From positions 248,001 to 312,000 of the forward strand of contig CAVWCQ010000002.1 in the NCBI GenBank assembly GCA_963753545.1: a stretch of 64,000 nt of DNA, in the 5' to 3' direction. A program made the translations under genes and the position numbers. This DNA is from CAVWCQ01 sp963753545. GTDB lineage: Bacteria; Chloroflexota; Anaerolineae; Aggregatilineales; Aggregatilineaceae. Below, in pieces: positions 9,617 to 18,631 of the stretch. Numbering within the stretch: position 1 is the stretch's first letter; each line of letters begins with the position of its first letter. The notes below the pieces were generated by a model. The model saw only the letters and a program-made list of their open reading frames with translations, was not told the origin of the DNA and did no database searches.

Positions 9617-11596
9617 GTGTTTGCCCGTCTTATAGTCAAGCTAGGTGTTTTGGCTATCGTGACAGCGATGGCGCTGGGCCTTATCAGCCCGACATTTGTC
9701 CACCAAACTCAAGCGCAGGACAGCAAATATAAGGAATCCCCTGTGCTAGCCGAGATGGTCGCTGCCGGTGATATCCCGCCAGTCGACGAACGTCTCCCTG
9801 TAAATCCGGCTGTGGTCACCCCCTTCAACGAAGTCGGCACCTATGGTGGCGATCTGCGCTTTGGATTTGTTGGCACGAACCCCGGTTGGGGCGGTATGTG
9901 GTACACCGTTGGCTGGGAAAATCTGGTTATCTGGAGACCCGATTTTTCCGGCGTGGAACCCAACATTGCTGAGAGCTGGGAAGTCAGCGACGATGCGCGC
10001 GAATACACCTTCCACCTGCGCCAGGGACTGAAGTGGTCCGATGGTGTGGAATTCACGGCTGACGATGTGATGTTCTACATCGAAGACATCCTCTTTAACC
10101 CAGAAGTTATGGTTAACGGTCCTGCAGCCGACTGGCTGCCCACCGCTGGCGCGGAAGAATTCAAGGCCGAAAAGATCGATGATTACACCTTCAAGTTCAC
10201 CTTTGCTAATTCGAATGGGACTTTCCTGTACCAGCTGGCGACCTGGGCCGGGCGTCATATCACCTGGTTCCCGAAGCACTATCTGTCGCAGTTCCATGCG
10301 ACCTACAACCCAAATGTTGCCGATTTGGTAGCGCAAGAAGAAGGTGTTGAGGACTGGGTTGGTCTGCTCAACAAAAAAGCGGCTGGCCCCACCGATGACA
10401 CTCAGAACTTCTTCCTGTATCCAGAACGTCCCACCCTCTTCCCCTGGATCGTAAAAGAACCTCTGGGAAGCGGAACTACCGTCCGTATGGTCCGTAATCC
10501 GTACTACTGGAAAGTGGACTCCGAAGGCAACCAACTGCCCTACATCGATTCCGTCACCGGCTATAGCTATCAGGACAGTGAAAGCCGTACCCTCGCTATG
10601 CTCAGCGGTGACCTTGACTACATCAAGGATCCCGATGGCGCTGACCGGATTCTCTTCTTCGACGCTGTCGACGAAGGCAAGGCGTTGGCAATCAGCACCA
10701 CAGTCTCTGATGGTGCTGTCAATAACACCATTCACTTCAACCGCACCATTGCGGATCCGATCAAGGCTCAGGTCTTCTCCGATATCAACTTCCGTATTGG
10801 TATGTCGTACGCCATCAACCGCCCAGAACTGATCGAAATCGTGCATGCTGGTCAGGGCACTCCAAGCCAGGCTGGTCCGCTGGAGAGCAGCCCGCTCTAC
10901 AACGAGCGTCTCGCCACCCAGTACGTTGAGTATGATGTGGATCAGGCCAACCAGTATCTTGATATGATTCTGCCAGAGCGCGGCGACGACGGATACCGTC
11001 TCGGCCCTGATGGCAATCCCTTCGAGATCGTGTTCACCGTTGACAACAGCCTGAGCTATGGCACGAACTGGGTCCAGGTTTCCGAACTGTTGATCGGCTA
11101 CTGGGATGCTGTGGGCGTGAAGGTTGTCCTCAACTCGATCGCAGACGATGTGTTCCGTGAAGCCCGTGAAGCCAACGAAATCGAAGCAACCCTATACACC
11201 GGTGAAGGCGGCGCTGGTCTCACGGCCATCCTCGACCCGCGTTACTATGTACCGGGTGAATTCTTCGGCATGTTCGGTAACGGCTGGTATGCGTGGCGCG
11301 TCGGCTCCGAACAGGCTGTTCAGGTCGAAATGCCAGCACAATATCAGGAATTGCGCACCAAGTATGAAACCGAAGTTCTCGGCGCAGCGACCGAAGAAGA
11401 ACAGGTCGCAGCCATGCAGGAAATCCTGGATGTGGCAGCGGATGAATTCTGGGTAATCGGCACCGCCCGTCCTGGAACAGGCTACCAAGTGTACGCGTCA
11501 CGCCTCGGCAACCAGCCCAGCGAATGGATCATCGGCTGGATCGAAGGTGTGCAGAAGATCACCTATCCGGAACAGTGGTACATCCGGGAAGAATAA
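9617..11596 (+). CDS. ABC importer substrate-binding protein, SBP_bac_5 (dipeptide/oligosaccharide type)
   Basis: The start is GTG at 9617, with AAGGAGGAG at 9602-9609 just before it. Starting there gives a clean Sec signal peptide (hydrophobic LVIVKLG-like core ending near TQAQD). The earlier in-frame ATG at 9476 would put 47 unrelated residues before it. The mature protein of about 630 residues has family 5 features, including LRQGLKWSDGVEFTADDVMFYIEDI and the long C-terminal lobe. Family 5 proteins carry peptides, nickel or oligosaccharides. Flanking GH67 and GH43 genes make xylo- or aldouronic oligosaccharides the likely ligand here. It is first in a five-gene importer operon, and a terminator hairpin right after it should keep its mRNA in excess over the permeases. 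Confidence 0.9.
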   Translation: MFARLIVKLGVLAIVTAMALGLISPTFVHQTQAQDSKYKESPVLAEMVAAGDIPPVDERLPVNPAVVTPFNEVGTYGGDLRFGFVGTNPGWGGMWYTVGWENLVIWRPDFSGVEPNIAESWEVSDDAREYTFHLRQGLKWSDGVEFTADDVMFYIEDILFNPEVMVNGPAADWLPTAGAEEFKAEKIDDYTFKFTFANSNGTFLYQLATWAGRHITWFPKHYLSQFHATYNPNVADLVAQEEGVEDWVGLLNKKAAGPTDDTQNFFLYPERPTLFPWIVKEPLGSGTTVRMVRNPYYWKVDSEGNQLPYIDSVTGYSYQDSESRTLAMLSGDLDYIKDPDGADRILFFDAVDEGKALAISTTVSDGAVNNTIHFNRTIADPIKAQVFSDINFRIGMSYAINRPELIEIVHAGQGTPSQAGPLESSPLYNERLATQYVEYDVDQANQYLDMILPERGDDGYRLGPDGNPFEIVFTVDNSLSYGTNWVQVSELLIGYWDAVGVKVVLNSIADDVFREAREANEIEATLYTGEGGAGLTAILDPRYYVPGEFFGMFGNGWYAWRVGSEQAVQVEMPAQYQELRTKYETEVLGAATEEEQVAAMQEILDVAADEFWVIGTARPGTGYQVYASRLGNQPSEWIIGWIEGVQKITYPEQWYIREE

Positions 11597-11622
11597 TCGA
11601 CGCTAGACACTCCTTGTTCTTT

Positions 11623-11654
11623 GGGATGCACTCTAAGAGTGCATCCCACTTTTT
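11623..11654 (+). terminator. Intrinsic terminator/attenuator after the binding-protein gene
   Basis: GGGATGCACT (11623-11632) pairs perfectly with AGTGCATCCC (11638-11647) across a 5-base loop, followed by a run of five T at 11650-11654. Partial readthrough into the permease genes would give binding-protein excess. Confidence 0.85.
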
Positions 11655-11726
11655 AAAAACCCAGGAGATCAACCCTGATGCTCGGTAACCCCAGACGGGT
11701 TGGTTGGTTAGCAGAAGGAAATTACT

Positions 11727-12716
11727 ATGTGGCAGTACATCTTCCGCCGCTTCACATACATGATCTTCACAGTGTGGATCATCTCATTGATCACCTTTGC
11801 CGTGATTCAGCTTCCGCCTGGCGACTACGTATCTACTATGGTGTCGCAAATGATCAACTCTGGGATGGATGATCTTCCACCTGACTTTGAACAACAAGTT
11901 CGTGAGCAATATGGCCTCGACCAACCCGTGTATGTGCAATATGTGAAGTGGATTCGCAACATCGTAGTCGAGGGAAAGTTTGGGTATTCATACATCTACA
12001 AACGTGATGCCAAAAATATCATCCTCGAGCGCTTACCCGCTTCTTTCGCCATTTCAGGATTTTCGATCCTATTTGTTTGGATAGTCGCCCTGCCGATTGG
12101 CATCTATTCGGCTGTGAAGCAGTATTCTCTAGCAGACTATATATTCACTTTTGTTGGTTTCGCCGGAGTCGCTATACCCAGCTTTCTCTTCGCACTCACC
12201 TTAATGTTTATATCTTATCGATATTTTGATCGAGCGATGATCGGGTTATTCTCACGCGAATATCAGGATGCGGACTGGAGTTTCGCGAAATTTTTTGACT
12301 TAGTCAAGCACTTATGGATTCCCGTGATCATCATAGGAACCTCAGGCACGGCGGGTCTTATCCGCACGATGCGTGCGAATTTGTTGGACGAACTCAACAA
12401 GCCCTATGTGGACACCGCACGCTCGAAAGGCCTGGCAGAAAAAACACTGCTTTGGAAATACCCGGTGCGCCACGCCCTGAATCCGTTTGTGAGCACCGTT
12501 GGCTGGATTTTGCCAAGCCTGATCGCGGGTGAACTGATCGTATCGATTGTGCTTAACCTGCCCACCTCTGGCCCTGTCATCTATAACTCGCTGCTCGACC
12601 AGGATATGTACGTCGCCGCTGGATTTATCCTGATCACAAGCACTTTGACGGTCATAGGCACATTCATTAGTGACCTGTTGCTGGCGCTGCTCGATCCACG
12701 CATTCGTCTGCGATAG
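11727..12716 (+). CDS. ABC importer permease, OppB/DppB type
   Basis: 329 residues. It begins with the classic MWQYIFRRF-type first helix, has six predicted membrane segments, and carries the inner-membrane EAA loop (DTARSKGLAEKTLLWKYPVRHAL) that docks to the ATPases. AGAAGGAA lies 8 bases before the ATG. It pairs with the OppC-type permease 26 bases downstream to form the channel of the xylan-module importer. Intact. Confidence 0.93.
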   Translation: MWQYIFRRFTYMIFTVWIISLITFAVIQLPPGDYVSTMVSQMINSGMDDLPPDFEQQVREQYGLDQPVYVQYVKWIRNIVVEGKFGYSYIYKRDAKNIILERLPASFAISGFSILFVWIVALPIGIYSAVKQYSLADYIFTFVGFAGVAIPSFLFALTLMFISYRYFDRAMIGLFSREYQDADWSFAKFFDLVKHLWIPVIIIGTSGTAGLIRTMRANLLDELNKPYVDTARSKGLAEKTLLWKYPVRHALNPFVSTVGWILPSLIAGELIVSIVLNLPTSGPVIYNSLLDQDMYVAAGFILITSTLTVIGTFISDLLLALLDPRIRLR

Positions 12717-12742
12717 ATCGAACCTATGTTGGAGTAAATCAG

Positions 12743-13921
12743 ATGGATGTCACAATACCCGAAAAAGCTTCAGAGTACGACAACAGGCTACCAGTCACAG
12801 AAACGGAAGATGATCTGAAACTGGAAGTTGCTACCCAGTGGCAGCTCATGTGGTGGAAATTCAGCAAGCATAAACTGGCTATGATCAGTGCGGGGATCAT
12901 CTTTCTCTATTACATGGTAGCCATCTTCGCCGAATTTTTCGCCCCTTGGGACCGCACACAATATAATGCCGAATATGTCTATGCCCCGCCCCAACCGCTT
13001 CATATCTACGACGATGGCGACTTCGGGCTATACGTTAATTCGCTAACATTTGAACGTGATCCGCGCTCGTTGAAAAAAATCTGGTCAACCGACGACGAAA
13101 ACAAAATTCCTGTTGGTTTTTTTGTTGAAGGGGCCGAATACAAGGTTGGCTTACACTGGCTGCCGATTCCTTATATTAATGAGCTGTATTTTACAACAGA
13201 CCGCCATTTCTTCGGTGCAAAGGATCCCACACTGCCGATGTATTTGATGGGGGCAGACAAGTCGGGGCGCGATGTTTTCAGCCGCATGATCTACAGCACA
13301 CGCATTTCATTAAGCGTGGGATTGGTCGGTGTTTTCATCAGCCTCGTGATGGGTATTACCCTCGGCGGTCTCTCTGGTCTATTGGGTGGAATAATCGATA
13401 CCCTTACCCAACGTTTGATCGAAGTGGTGATGTCAGTGCCCGATCTCCCCATTATGCTGGCCATTGCCGCTTCTGTCCCGCTCAACTGGTCCGTTGAGAG
13501 AGTATACTTTATCATCACCATCCTGATTGCGCTGCGTAGCTGGACCGGGTTAGCGCGTGTGGTGCGCTCCAAGTTTCTGTCGCTGCGCGAGGATGACTTC
13601 ATTCTGGCAGCGAGACTCGACGGCGCGTCGAAAGGCCGGCTCATTTTCCGGCACATGCTGCCCAGTTTTTACAGCCATATTATCGCCTCCTTAACGTTGT
13701 CACTGCCCGGCATGATTTTGGCGGAAACCGCATTGAGTTTCCTGGGGCTGGGTTTGCGCCCCCCTGCTGTTAGCTGGGGTGTAATGCTGCAAGATACACA
13801 AAAAGTCGCCGTGTTAGCGCTTTATCCCTGGTTGTTATGGCCTGCTGCGGCGGTTATTGTCGTTGTGTTAGCATTCAACTTCCTGGGCGATGGCCTGCGT
13901 GATGCGGCAGATCCATATTAG
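12743..13921 (+). CDS. ABC importer permease, OppC/DppC type
   Basis: 392 residues, longer than the usual 280-310. An insertion of about 100 residues (roughly 75-180) after the first membrane helix forms a probable extracytoplasmic domain. The OppC N-terminal domain and the motif MGADKSGRDVFSRMIYSTRISL precede the transport helices. The EAA loop reads AARLDGASKGRLIFRHMLP. Similar enlarged first loops occur in oligosaccharide-type family members and may contact the binding protein (inference). Intact, with 15 bases to the next gene. Confidence 0.92.
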   Translation: MDVTIPEKASEYDNRLPVTETEDDLKLEVATQWQLMWWKFSKHKLAMISAGIIFLYYMVAIFAEFFAPWDRTQYNAEYVYAPPQPLHIYDDGDFGLYVNSLTFERDPRSLKKIWSTDDENKIPVGFFVEGAEYKVGLHWLPIPYINELYFTTDRHFFGAKDPTLPMYLMGADKSGRDVFSRMIYSTRISLSVGLVGVFISLVMGITLGGLSGLLGGIIDTLTQRLIEVVMSVPDLPIMLAIAASVPLNWSVERVYFIITILIALRSWTGLARVVRSKFLSLREDDFILAARLDGASKGRLIFRHMLPSFYSHIIASLTLSLPGMILAETALSFLGLGLRPPAVSWGVMLQDTQKVAVLALYPWLLWPAAAVIVVVLAFNFLGDGLRDAADPY

Positions 13922-13936
13922 AGGTGAGACTATAAC

Positions 13937-14980
13937 ATGGCAGAACCATTACTTGAAGTATCCGATCTGAAAATTCACTTCTTCACCGATGAAGGAGTTG
14001 TGAAAGCGGTTGACGGCGTTGATCTGACGATTGAGCGCGGCCAAACCCTATGCCTGGTAGGTGAAAGCGGATGTGGCAAAAGTGTCGCTAGCCGTGCCTT
14101 CCTCCAGATCATCCGCAAACCTGGCAAGGTTGTCGGAGGGGAGATGCTGTACCATCGTAAACAAGAGGATGGCACCGACGAGATCATCAACCTGGCAAAA
14201 CTGGACCCGAAAGGCGACGAGATCCGTAAAATCCGGGGCAAAGAAATCGCGATGATCTTTCAGGAGCCGATGACCTCCCTGAGTCTGATGCACACCATAG
14301 GCACTCAGATTATGGAAATGGTCCAACTGCATACCAATGCCAGCAAAAAAGAAGCCCGAGAACGGGGTATTGAAATGTTACAGCGAGTAGGCATCCCCAA
14401 GCCGGAACGCCTGATTGACGAATATCCTTTCCGGCTGAGCGGTGGTATGCGACAGCGCGCTATGATCGCGATGGCCCTCTCATGCAACCCGAAAATGCTT
14501 ATCGCGGATGAGCCTACCACCGCGCTTGATGTTACTACCCAGGCACAGATTTTGGATCTGATGCTCGAACTTCAGCGCGATTATGGGATGGCGCTGCTGT
14601 TCATTACACACGATCTCGGCATTGTCGCCGAGATCGCGGATGATGTCGCGGTGATGTACCTGGGAAGGATCGTCGAGCGCAGCAATGCGGATAGCGTATT
14701 CAACGAACCTAAACATCCCTATACTCAAGCCCTGCTCCGTTCGATTCCCAAAATCGCTATGCGGCGCGAGGAACTCGAACCGATCAAGGGAATGGTACCC
14801 AGTCCATTCCGACGGCCCCGAGGATGCCAGTTCCATCCACGATGCGGACAACGTATTGCGGCGTGCGATCAGATCGAACCCGTCAATACTCACCTGGATA
14901 ACAATCATGAGGTGCGCTGCCTGCTCTTTGAAGATGTTAGCGCACGTCCACTAGATACAGAGGCTGTCTCCCATGGCTGA
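13937..14980 (+). CDS. ABC importer ATP-binding protein, OppD/DppD type
   Basis: 347 residues with a complete nucleotide-binding domain: Walker A GESGCGKS, signature LSGGMRQR, Walker B LIADEPTTALDV and switch His in FITHDLG. The C-terminal oligopeptide/dipeptide extension has the cysteine-rich RGCQFHPRCGQRIAAC stretch that carries an iron-sulfur cluster in some relatives. Its stop overlaps the start of the next ATPase by 8 bases, which indicates translational coupling. Confidence 0.93.
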   Translation: MAEPLLEVSDLKIHFFTDEGVVKAVDGVDLTIERGQTLCLVGESGCGKSVASRAFLQIIRKPGKVVGGEMLYHRKQEDGTDEIINLAKLDPKGDEIRKIRGKEIAMIFQEPMTSLSLMHTIGTQIMEMVQLHTNASKKEARERGIEMLQRVGIPKPERLIDEYPFRLSGGMRQRAMIAMALSCNPKMLIADEPTTALDVTTQAQILDLMLELQRDYGMALLFITHDLGIVAEIADDVAVMYLGRIVERSNADSVFNEPKHPYTQALLRSIPKIAMRREELEPIKGMVPSPFRRPRGCQFHPRCGQRIAACDQIEPVNTHLDNNHEVRCLLFEDVSARPLDTEAVSHG

Positions 14981-16082
14981 GCAATACGTTGAGACCAGTT
15001 CAAACGGCGCGCATCGGCAAGCGCTTGAAAATACCGACAACCTGGTAGAAATACGCGGCTTGAAGATGCACTTTCCTATCGCCGAAGGGCTTTTTTCGCG
15101 AGTTGTAGGATACACCAAGGCCGTTGACGATCTGAGTTTTGATATCCGAGAGGGCGAGACACTGGGCCTGGTAGGGGAAAGTGGATGTGGTAAGACGACT
15201 GTGGGCCGATGCATCGTGCGCGCCTATAAACCAACCGCAGGTCAAATCCTGTACCGTAATGCAGTTGATTCCTCCCAAAGACAGGGCCAATTCAGTCCAG
15301 GCGGCGCAACGAACCTCGCAACATTGTCTAACCGTGATCTAAAGCCATACCGCCAGGAAGTACGAATGATGTTCCAAGACCCGTATTCATCGCTCAATCC
15401 ACGTATGACCGTTTATGAGAACATCATTGAAGCGATGAAAAATCAGGGGGGAAGTTCGCGCAACGAAATGAAAGAACGCGCAGGATATCTGCTCAAGCGC
15501 GTAGGTCTCCGCCCCGAATATATGATTCGTTACCCGCATGCATTCAGCGGCGGTGAACGCCAGCGCGTGGGTATTGCGCGGGCCTTGGTCACTAATCCTC
15601 GTTTGATTGTGGCGGATAAATCGGTATCGGCCCTGGATGTGTCAGTACGCGCACAAATCCTGAACTTGCTGGAAGAATTGCAGGCCGACTTCAAACTGAC
15701 CTATCTCTTCATTTCGCACGATCTCAGCGTGATTCGCCATATCTGTAATCGGGTCATTGTGATGTACGTCGGCAAAGTGGTGGAAATTGCCGAAGGGCTT
15801 GATATTTACACCAATCCCAAACATCCCTACACCGAAGCTTTGATGTCAGCCGTGCCGATTGCCAATCCCCGGCAGCGTCAGCGCAGCCAACGTATTCAAC
15901 TGGAAGGCGAAGTGGCGGACCCATCCAACCCACCCTCAGGCTGCTATTTCCATCCACGATGCCAATATGCAAAAGACCGATGTAAAAGCGAAACCCCGGC
16001 GCTCCGAGATTTCGGGAACGGTCATTTTGCAGCTTGCCACTTTGCCGATGAACTCCGGCTGCGGGGCGCAGTGATGGATTAG
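14973..16082 (+). CDS. ABC importer ATP-binding protein, OppF/DppF type, with altered Walker B
   Basis: 369 residues, last gene of the importer operon. Walker A (GESGCGKTT), Q-loop, signature FSGGERQR, switch His (FISHDLS) and the C-terminal cysteine stretch (SGCYFHPRCQYAKDRC) are all normal. Walker B reads IVADKSVSALDVS instead of the near-universal ADEPVSALDVS. The catalytic glutamate is Lys216 (codon AAA at 15618-15620) and the next proline is Ser217. Each change is one transition (GAA to AAA, CCG to TCG). Either one ATP site of the heterodimer is degenerate, as happens in some ABC exporters, or this is a local mutation or sequence error. Confidence 0.92.
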   Translation: MAEQYVETSSNGAHRQALENTDNLVEIRGLKMHFPIAEGLFSRVVGYTKAVDDLSFDIREGETLGLVGESGCGKTTVGRCIVRAYKPTAGQILYRNAVDSSQRQGQFSPGGATNLATLSNRDLKPYRQEVRMMFQDPYSSLNPRMTVYENIIEAMKNQGGSSRNEMKERAGYLLKRVGLRPEYMIRYPHAFSGGERQRVGIARALVTNPRLIVADKSVSALDVSVRAQILNLLEELQADFKLTYLFISHDLSVIRHICNRVIVMYVGKVVEIAEGLDIYTNPKHPYTEALMSAVPIANPRQRQRSQRIQLEGEVADPSNPPSGCYFHPRCQYAKDRCKSETPALRDFGNGHFAACHFADELRLRGAVMD

Positions 16083-16111
16083 AGGACTTTCGATGAGGGC
16101 GAAATTTCAGC

Positions 16112-16188
16112 AAATTGATCAGAAGTGGAGCCTTAAATGGCAAAAAACAGGGAATAAAGATGCATTTGGGCCATTTCTGATCAACTTC
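16112..16188. repeat. Inverted repeat pair downstream of the importer operon
   Basis: TTGATCAGAA (16115-16124) and TTCTGATCAA (16175-16184) are perfect inverted copies. With flanks the two arms are AATTGATCAGAAGTGG and the complement of CCATTTCTGATCAACT. The 50-base spacer makes a terminator unlikely. It could be a MITE-like remnant or paired operator sites. From here to 16413 I see nothing else. Confidence 0.4.
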
Positions 16189-16413
16189 CGTTATTTGCGA
16201 TTGTATTACAGCAGCCGGAAATTCTTATAAGTTACTCACTGTGCGGTCTTTTTTTCTCGTAGCAAGCAGCGACCCTATGTTTTTTGAGGGGGTGTTCAAA
16301 CCATTTCCTAACATTGGCCCATCAGGCACCAAATAGTATTGGCAACCTGCTATCAGTATAGCACGCATGTTCTAATTCGTCAATATCTGGACAAAAGAAG
16401 TGCATCATACGTT

Positions 16414-17640
16414 CTAGAGCAGTGCTTGATAGGTGAGCGCTTTGACAGTTGCAAATACGGGATAAATCCAGAATGGGTCGAGCTGGTAGCCCACTGTGCC
16501 TACCAGCTCGTACTTTGGATCGACCCAGAGCAGCGTTCCAGACCCACCATCTTTCCAGTATTCTCCATTCGCACACGGAGTTCCAGCCAAACCCCGATCT
16601 ATCAGCGTATGGACTCCCAGCCCATGTCCATAGCCAGCAATTGGCTGTGCGTTGGGGAATCCATATGGTATCAGGGCTGATGGCAGATGGTTGACCGTCA
16701 TGAGATCGACCGTAGTAGGGGCGAGGATGCGAACTCCATTCAACGTACCCCGGTTGAACAGCATATTGCCAAGACGTTGAATATCCAAGGCAGTTGAAAC
16801 GAGGCCATATCCCCCCGGTGTCCACATCTTTAATGGCACATGTCCGTCCGGTATGTAGTGAATGCTGTGGTCGGGCAATTCGATCTCAGTTAATCCCTTA
16901 TCGGCAGCCGTCGTATAGAAGGCGCTGAAGCGATCAAGTTTCGCTGTTGTGACGATGTAACTCGTATCTACCATCCCTAATGGTTCGAGGATATGAGTCT
17001 GCAAAAAGTCTGCATAGCGCTGGCCAGAGACAATTTCGACCAGGCGGGCGAGAATTTCAAAGGATGCGCCATAGCGCCACAGTGTGTTCGGCTGAGCAAT
17101 TAACGGAACTTCCGCAATCCCTTCCGCGACTTCCTTCAATGAGGGCTGCGTCTGTCGTAAGCCCTCGATCTTCGCCCTCATCATCCCTTCAGGTGGTTCT
17201 GTGGCTCCCCCAAAACCCGAGGCGATTCCCCCGGCATGAGTCAGAAGCTGACGGATGGTGATGGGACGCTGCTGATCGACAAAGCGCGGATGATCTCCAT
17301 CCATTCCAGCATACACCGGGATAGATTTGAACGCAGGAATAAAGTCTGCGACAGGTTGATCCAACACGAGTTCGCCCTGTTCATAACACATCAATACGGC
17401 TACAGAGGTGATCACCTTGGTGATTGACCACAGTCGAATCAGGGTATCGGGTCGCATTGGTTGGTTCGTGGCAATATTGGCACAACCATACCCTTTGGCA
17501 TGGAATATCTGTCCACGTCGCGACAGCACCGTAACTACACCCGCTAATTTGCCATCGTCAACGTACCGCTGCAAGGCACGGTCCAGAACCATTAATCGAT
17601 CGGTCGCAACTCCCACCTGTTCAGGAGACACAGTCTGCAT
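16414..17640 (-). CDS. Serine hydrolase, beta-lactamase/class C penicillin-binding-like
   Basis: The start at 17640 (MQTVSPEQVG) follows AGAGGGG. In-frame sequence farther upstream is arginine- and proline-rich and unlike the family. The 408-residue protein has the SxxK catalytic motif at Ser72-Lys75 (WSITK), a YxN-equivalent region near RYGASFEIL, and a late glycine-rich segment KDGGSGTLLWV matching the third motif. No signal peptide is visible, so a cytoplasmic esterase, transesterase or D-amino-peptidase-like activity is more plausible than antibiotic resistance. It stands alone on its strand, so context does not identify a substrate. Confidence 0.85.
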   Translation of the reverse strand: MQTVSPEQVGVATDRLMVLDRALQRYVDDGKLAGVVTVLSRRGQIFHAKGYGCANIATNQPMRPDTLIRLWSITKVITSVAVLMCYEQGELVLDQPVADFIPAFKSIPVYAGMDGDHPRFVDQQRPITIRQLLTHAGGIASGFGGATEPPEGMMRAKIEGLRQTQPSLKEVAEGIAEVPLIAQPNTLWRYGASFEILARLVEIVSGQRYADFLQTHILEPLGMVDTSYIVTTAKLDRFSAFYTTAADKGLTEIELPDHSIHYIPDGHVPLKMWTPGGYGLVSTALDIQRLGNMLFNRGTLNGVRILAPTTVDLMTVNHLPSALIPYGFPNAQPIAGYGHGLGVHTLIDRGLAGTPCANGEYWKDGGSGTLLWVDPKYELVGTVGYQLDPFWIYPVFATVKALTYQALL

Positions 17641-18119
17641 GATTGGCCCCTCTTTTTCTGAGAAACAACCTGGCGCAGGTGGCATTTTGCCAGATGAGAA
17701 ACCCCTTGCGCCACAAAGTAAAACCGAGTTTGGCGGCCTTCTTACGCAACGCATTCACATCCCGCTCCCAATGCTTACGGATGAAGAACGGTACGAGCGA
17801 TCTTGTGCGCGGTCGCGACTTGAGCAACCAGCGGGCCGCTTTGGGCGCTTGGACTCTGCGCGATGGATGTAGCGGCTGGTCAAAAGGCCTGACCAGCACG
17901 ATTATGGCGGGGAAGATATGTGAACGCAACACTGTGCCCGTGGTGTTCAAAAACTAGTCTGAGTGTTTCCCTAAAACTTCGCGGCCCTCATTCTATTTCA
18001 ATCTATCCATGATTTCGATTCCAAGCGCACGCTGTGATAAAGAGCCAGCAACCGCATTGATGTATGTAAAAGCGGTTGAAAAACCCTATCGCACACCAAG
18101 ATGCACAAGGAGCAAGATC
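17641..18119. other. Region without a clear gene
   Basis: The minus strand has an open frame of 109 codons (17621-17950) rich in Arg/Lys (RKHWERDVNALRKKAAKLGF). It overlaps the start of the hydrolase gene and I cannot match it to a family. The rest holds only the leader of the gene at 18120, including AAGGAGC 8 bases before its ATG. Confidence 0.3.
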
Positions 18120-18545
18120 ATGTTCGAACCTCAGACCCTTCAAATGTCAGGCACTATCTCCGCCCATGTTCACGATCCGAATGGTCAGAACCCGGACCGT
18201 CACATCATCCAGATCCCCGATGCGTGGCAGGTTCACGTGTATTGGGAAGTCTCCGGGGATGCCGTGACCACCTTCGCTCCCAACGCGCAGTGGCGGGTGC
18301 GCGTATCGCTCGAATCGCTGGGACCCGGCCTCGAAGCGGTCGTTGGTGAGATCACCGAGCTGATGGGCGCACCGTCCAGTGCTCACAGCTACAACCGGTT
18401 CATCAACATTCCGGGCAACATTCCGGGCATGGTTCCCGGCGCTTACAAGCTGGTAACGGTCCTAACGCTGGAAAACAATGGTCTGCCTTGCCCGATTGCC
18501 GGCTATGTTGAAGGCCCTGTGGTCCAGTTCTATCAGTTCCCCTAA
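18120..18545 (+). CDS. Small beta-rich protein of unknown function, neighbour of the CHAT/subtilase operon
   Basis: 141 residues from the ATG at 18120, chosen because AAGGAGC precedes it and the preceding in-frame residues are not protein-like. No signal peptide or membrane helix. The composition is almost all predicted beta-strand (WQVHVYWEVSGDAV, WRVRVSLESLG, GAYKLVTVLTLE), suggesting an immunoglobulin-like sandwich. The neighbouring gene at 18632 shares the same strand pattern, including a late PGAY[KH]xxxxL turn, and may be a divergent paralogue. I do not recognise a named family. It lies convergent to the protease operon, and a role as substrate or effector of that operon is only a suggestion. 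Confidence 0.7.
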   Translation: MFEPQTLQMSGTISAHVHDPNGQNPDRHIIQIPDAWQVHVYWEVSGDAVTTFAPNAQWRVRVSLESLGPGLEAVVGEITELMGAPSSAHSYNRFINIPGNIPGMVPGAYKLVTVLTLENNGLPCPIAGYVEGPVVQFYQFP

Positions 18546-18564
18546 TTCCTGACGCAGACTATGG

Positions 18565-18593
18565 GTTCCCGGCTAAACTGCTTAGCCGGGAAC
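18565..18593 (+). terminator. Hairpin between the two small beta-rich protein genes
   Basis: GTTCCCGGCTAA (18565-18576) and TTAGCCGGGAAC (18582-18593) form a perfect 12-base stem with a 5-base loop, followed by TTTCC, 20 bases after the stop at 18545. Confidence 0.8.
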
Positions 18594-18631
18594 TTTCCAC
18601 TTCTACAACGCGAAAGCACGGAGAATGCCCA

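Noticed and set aside
9746..10846. Minus-strand open frame of 366 codons opposite the binding-protein gene
   Set aside because: Antisense shadow of a conserved gene, with no motif.
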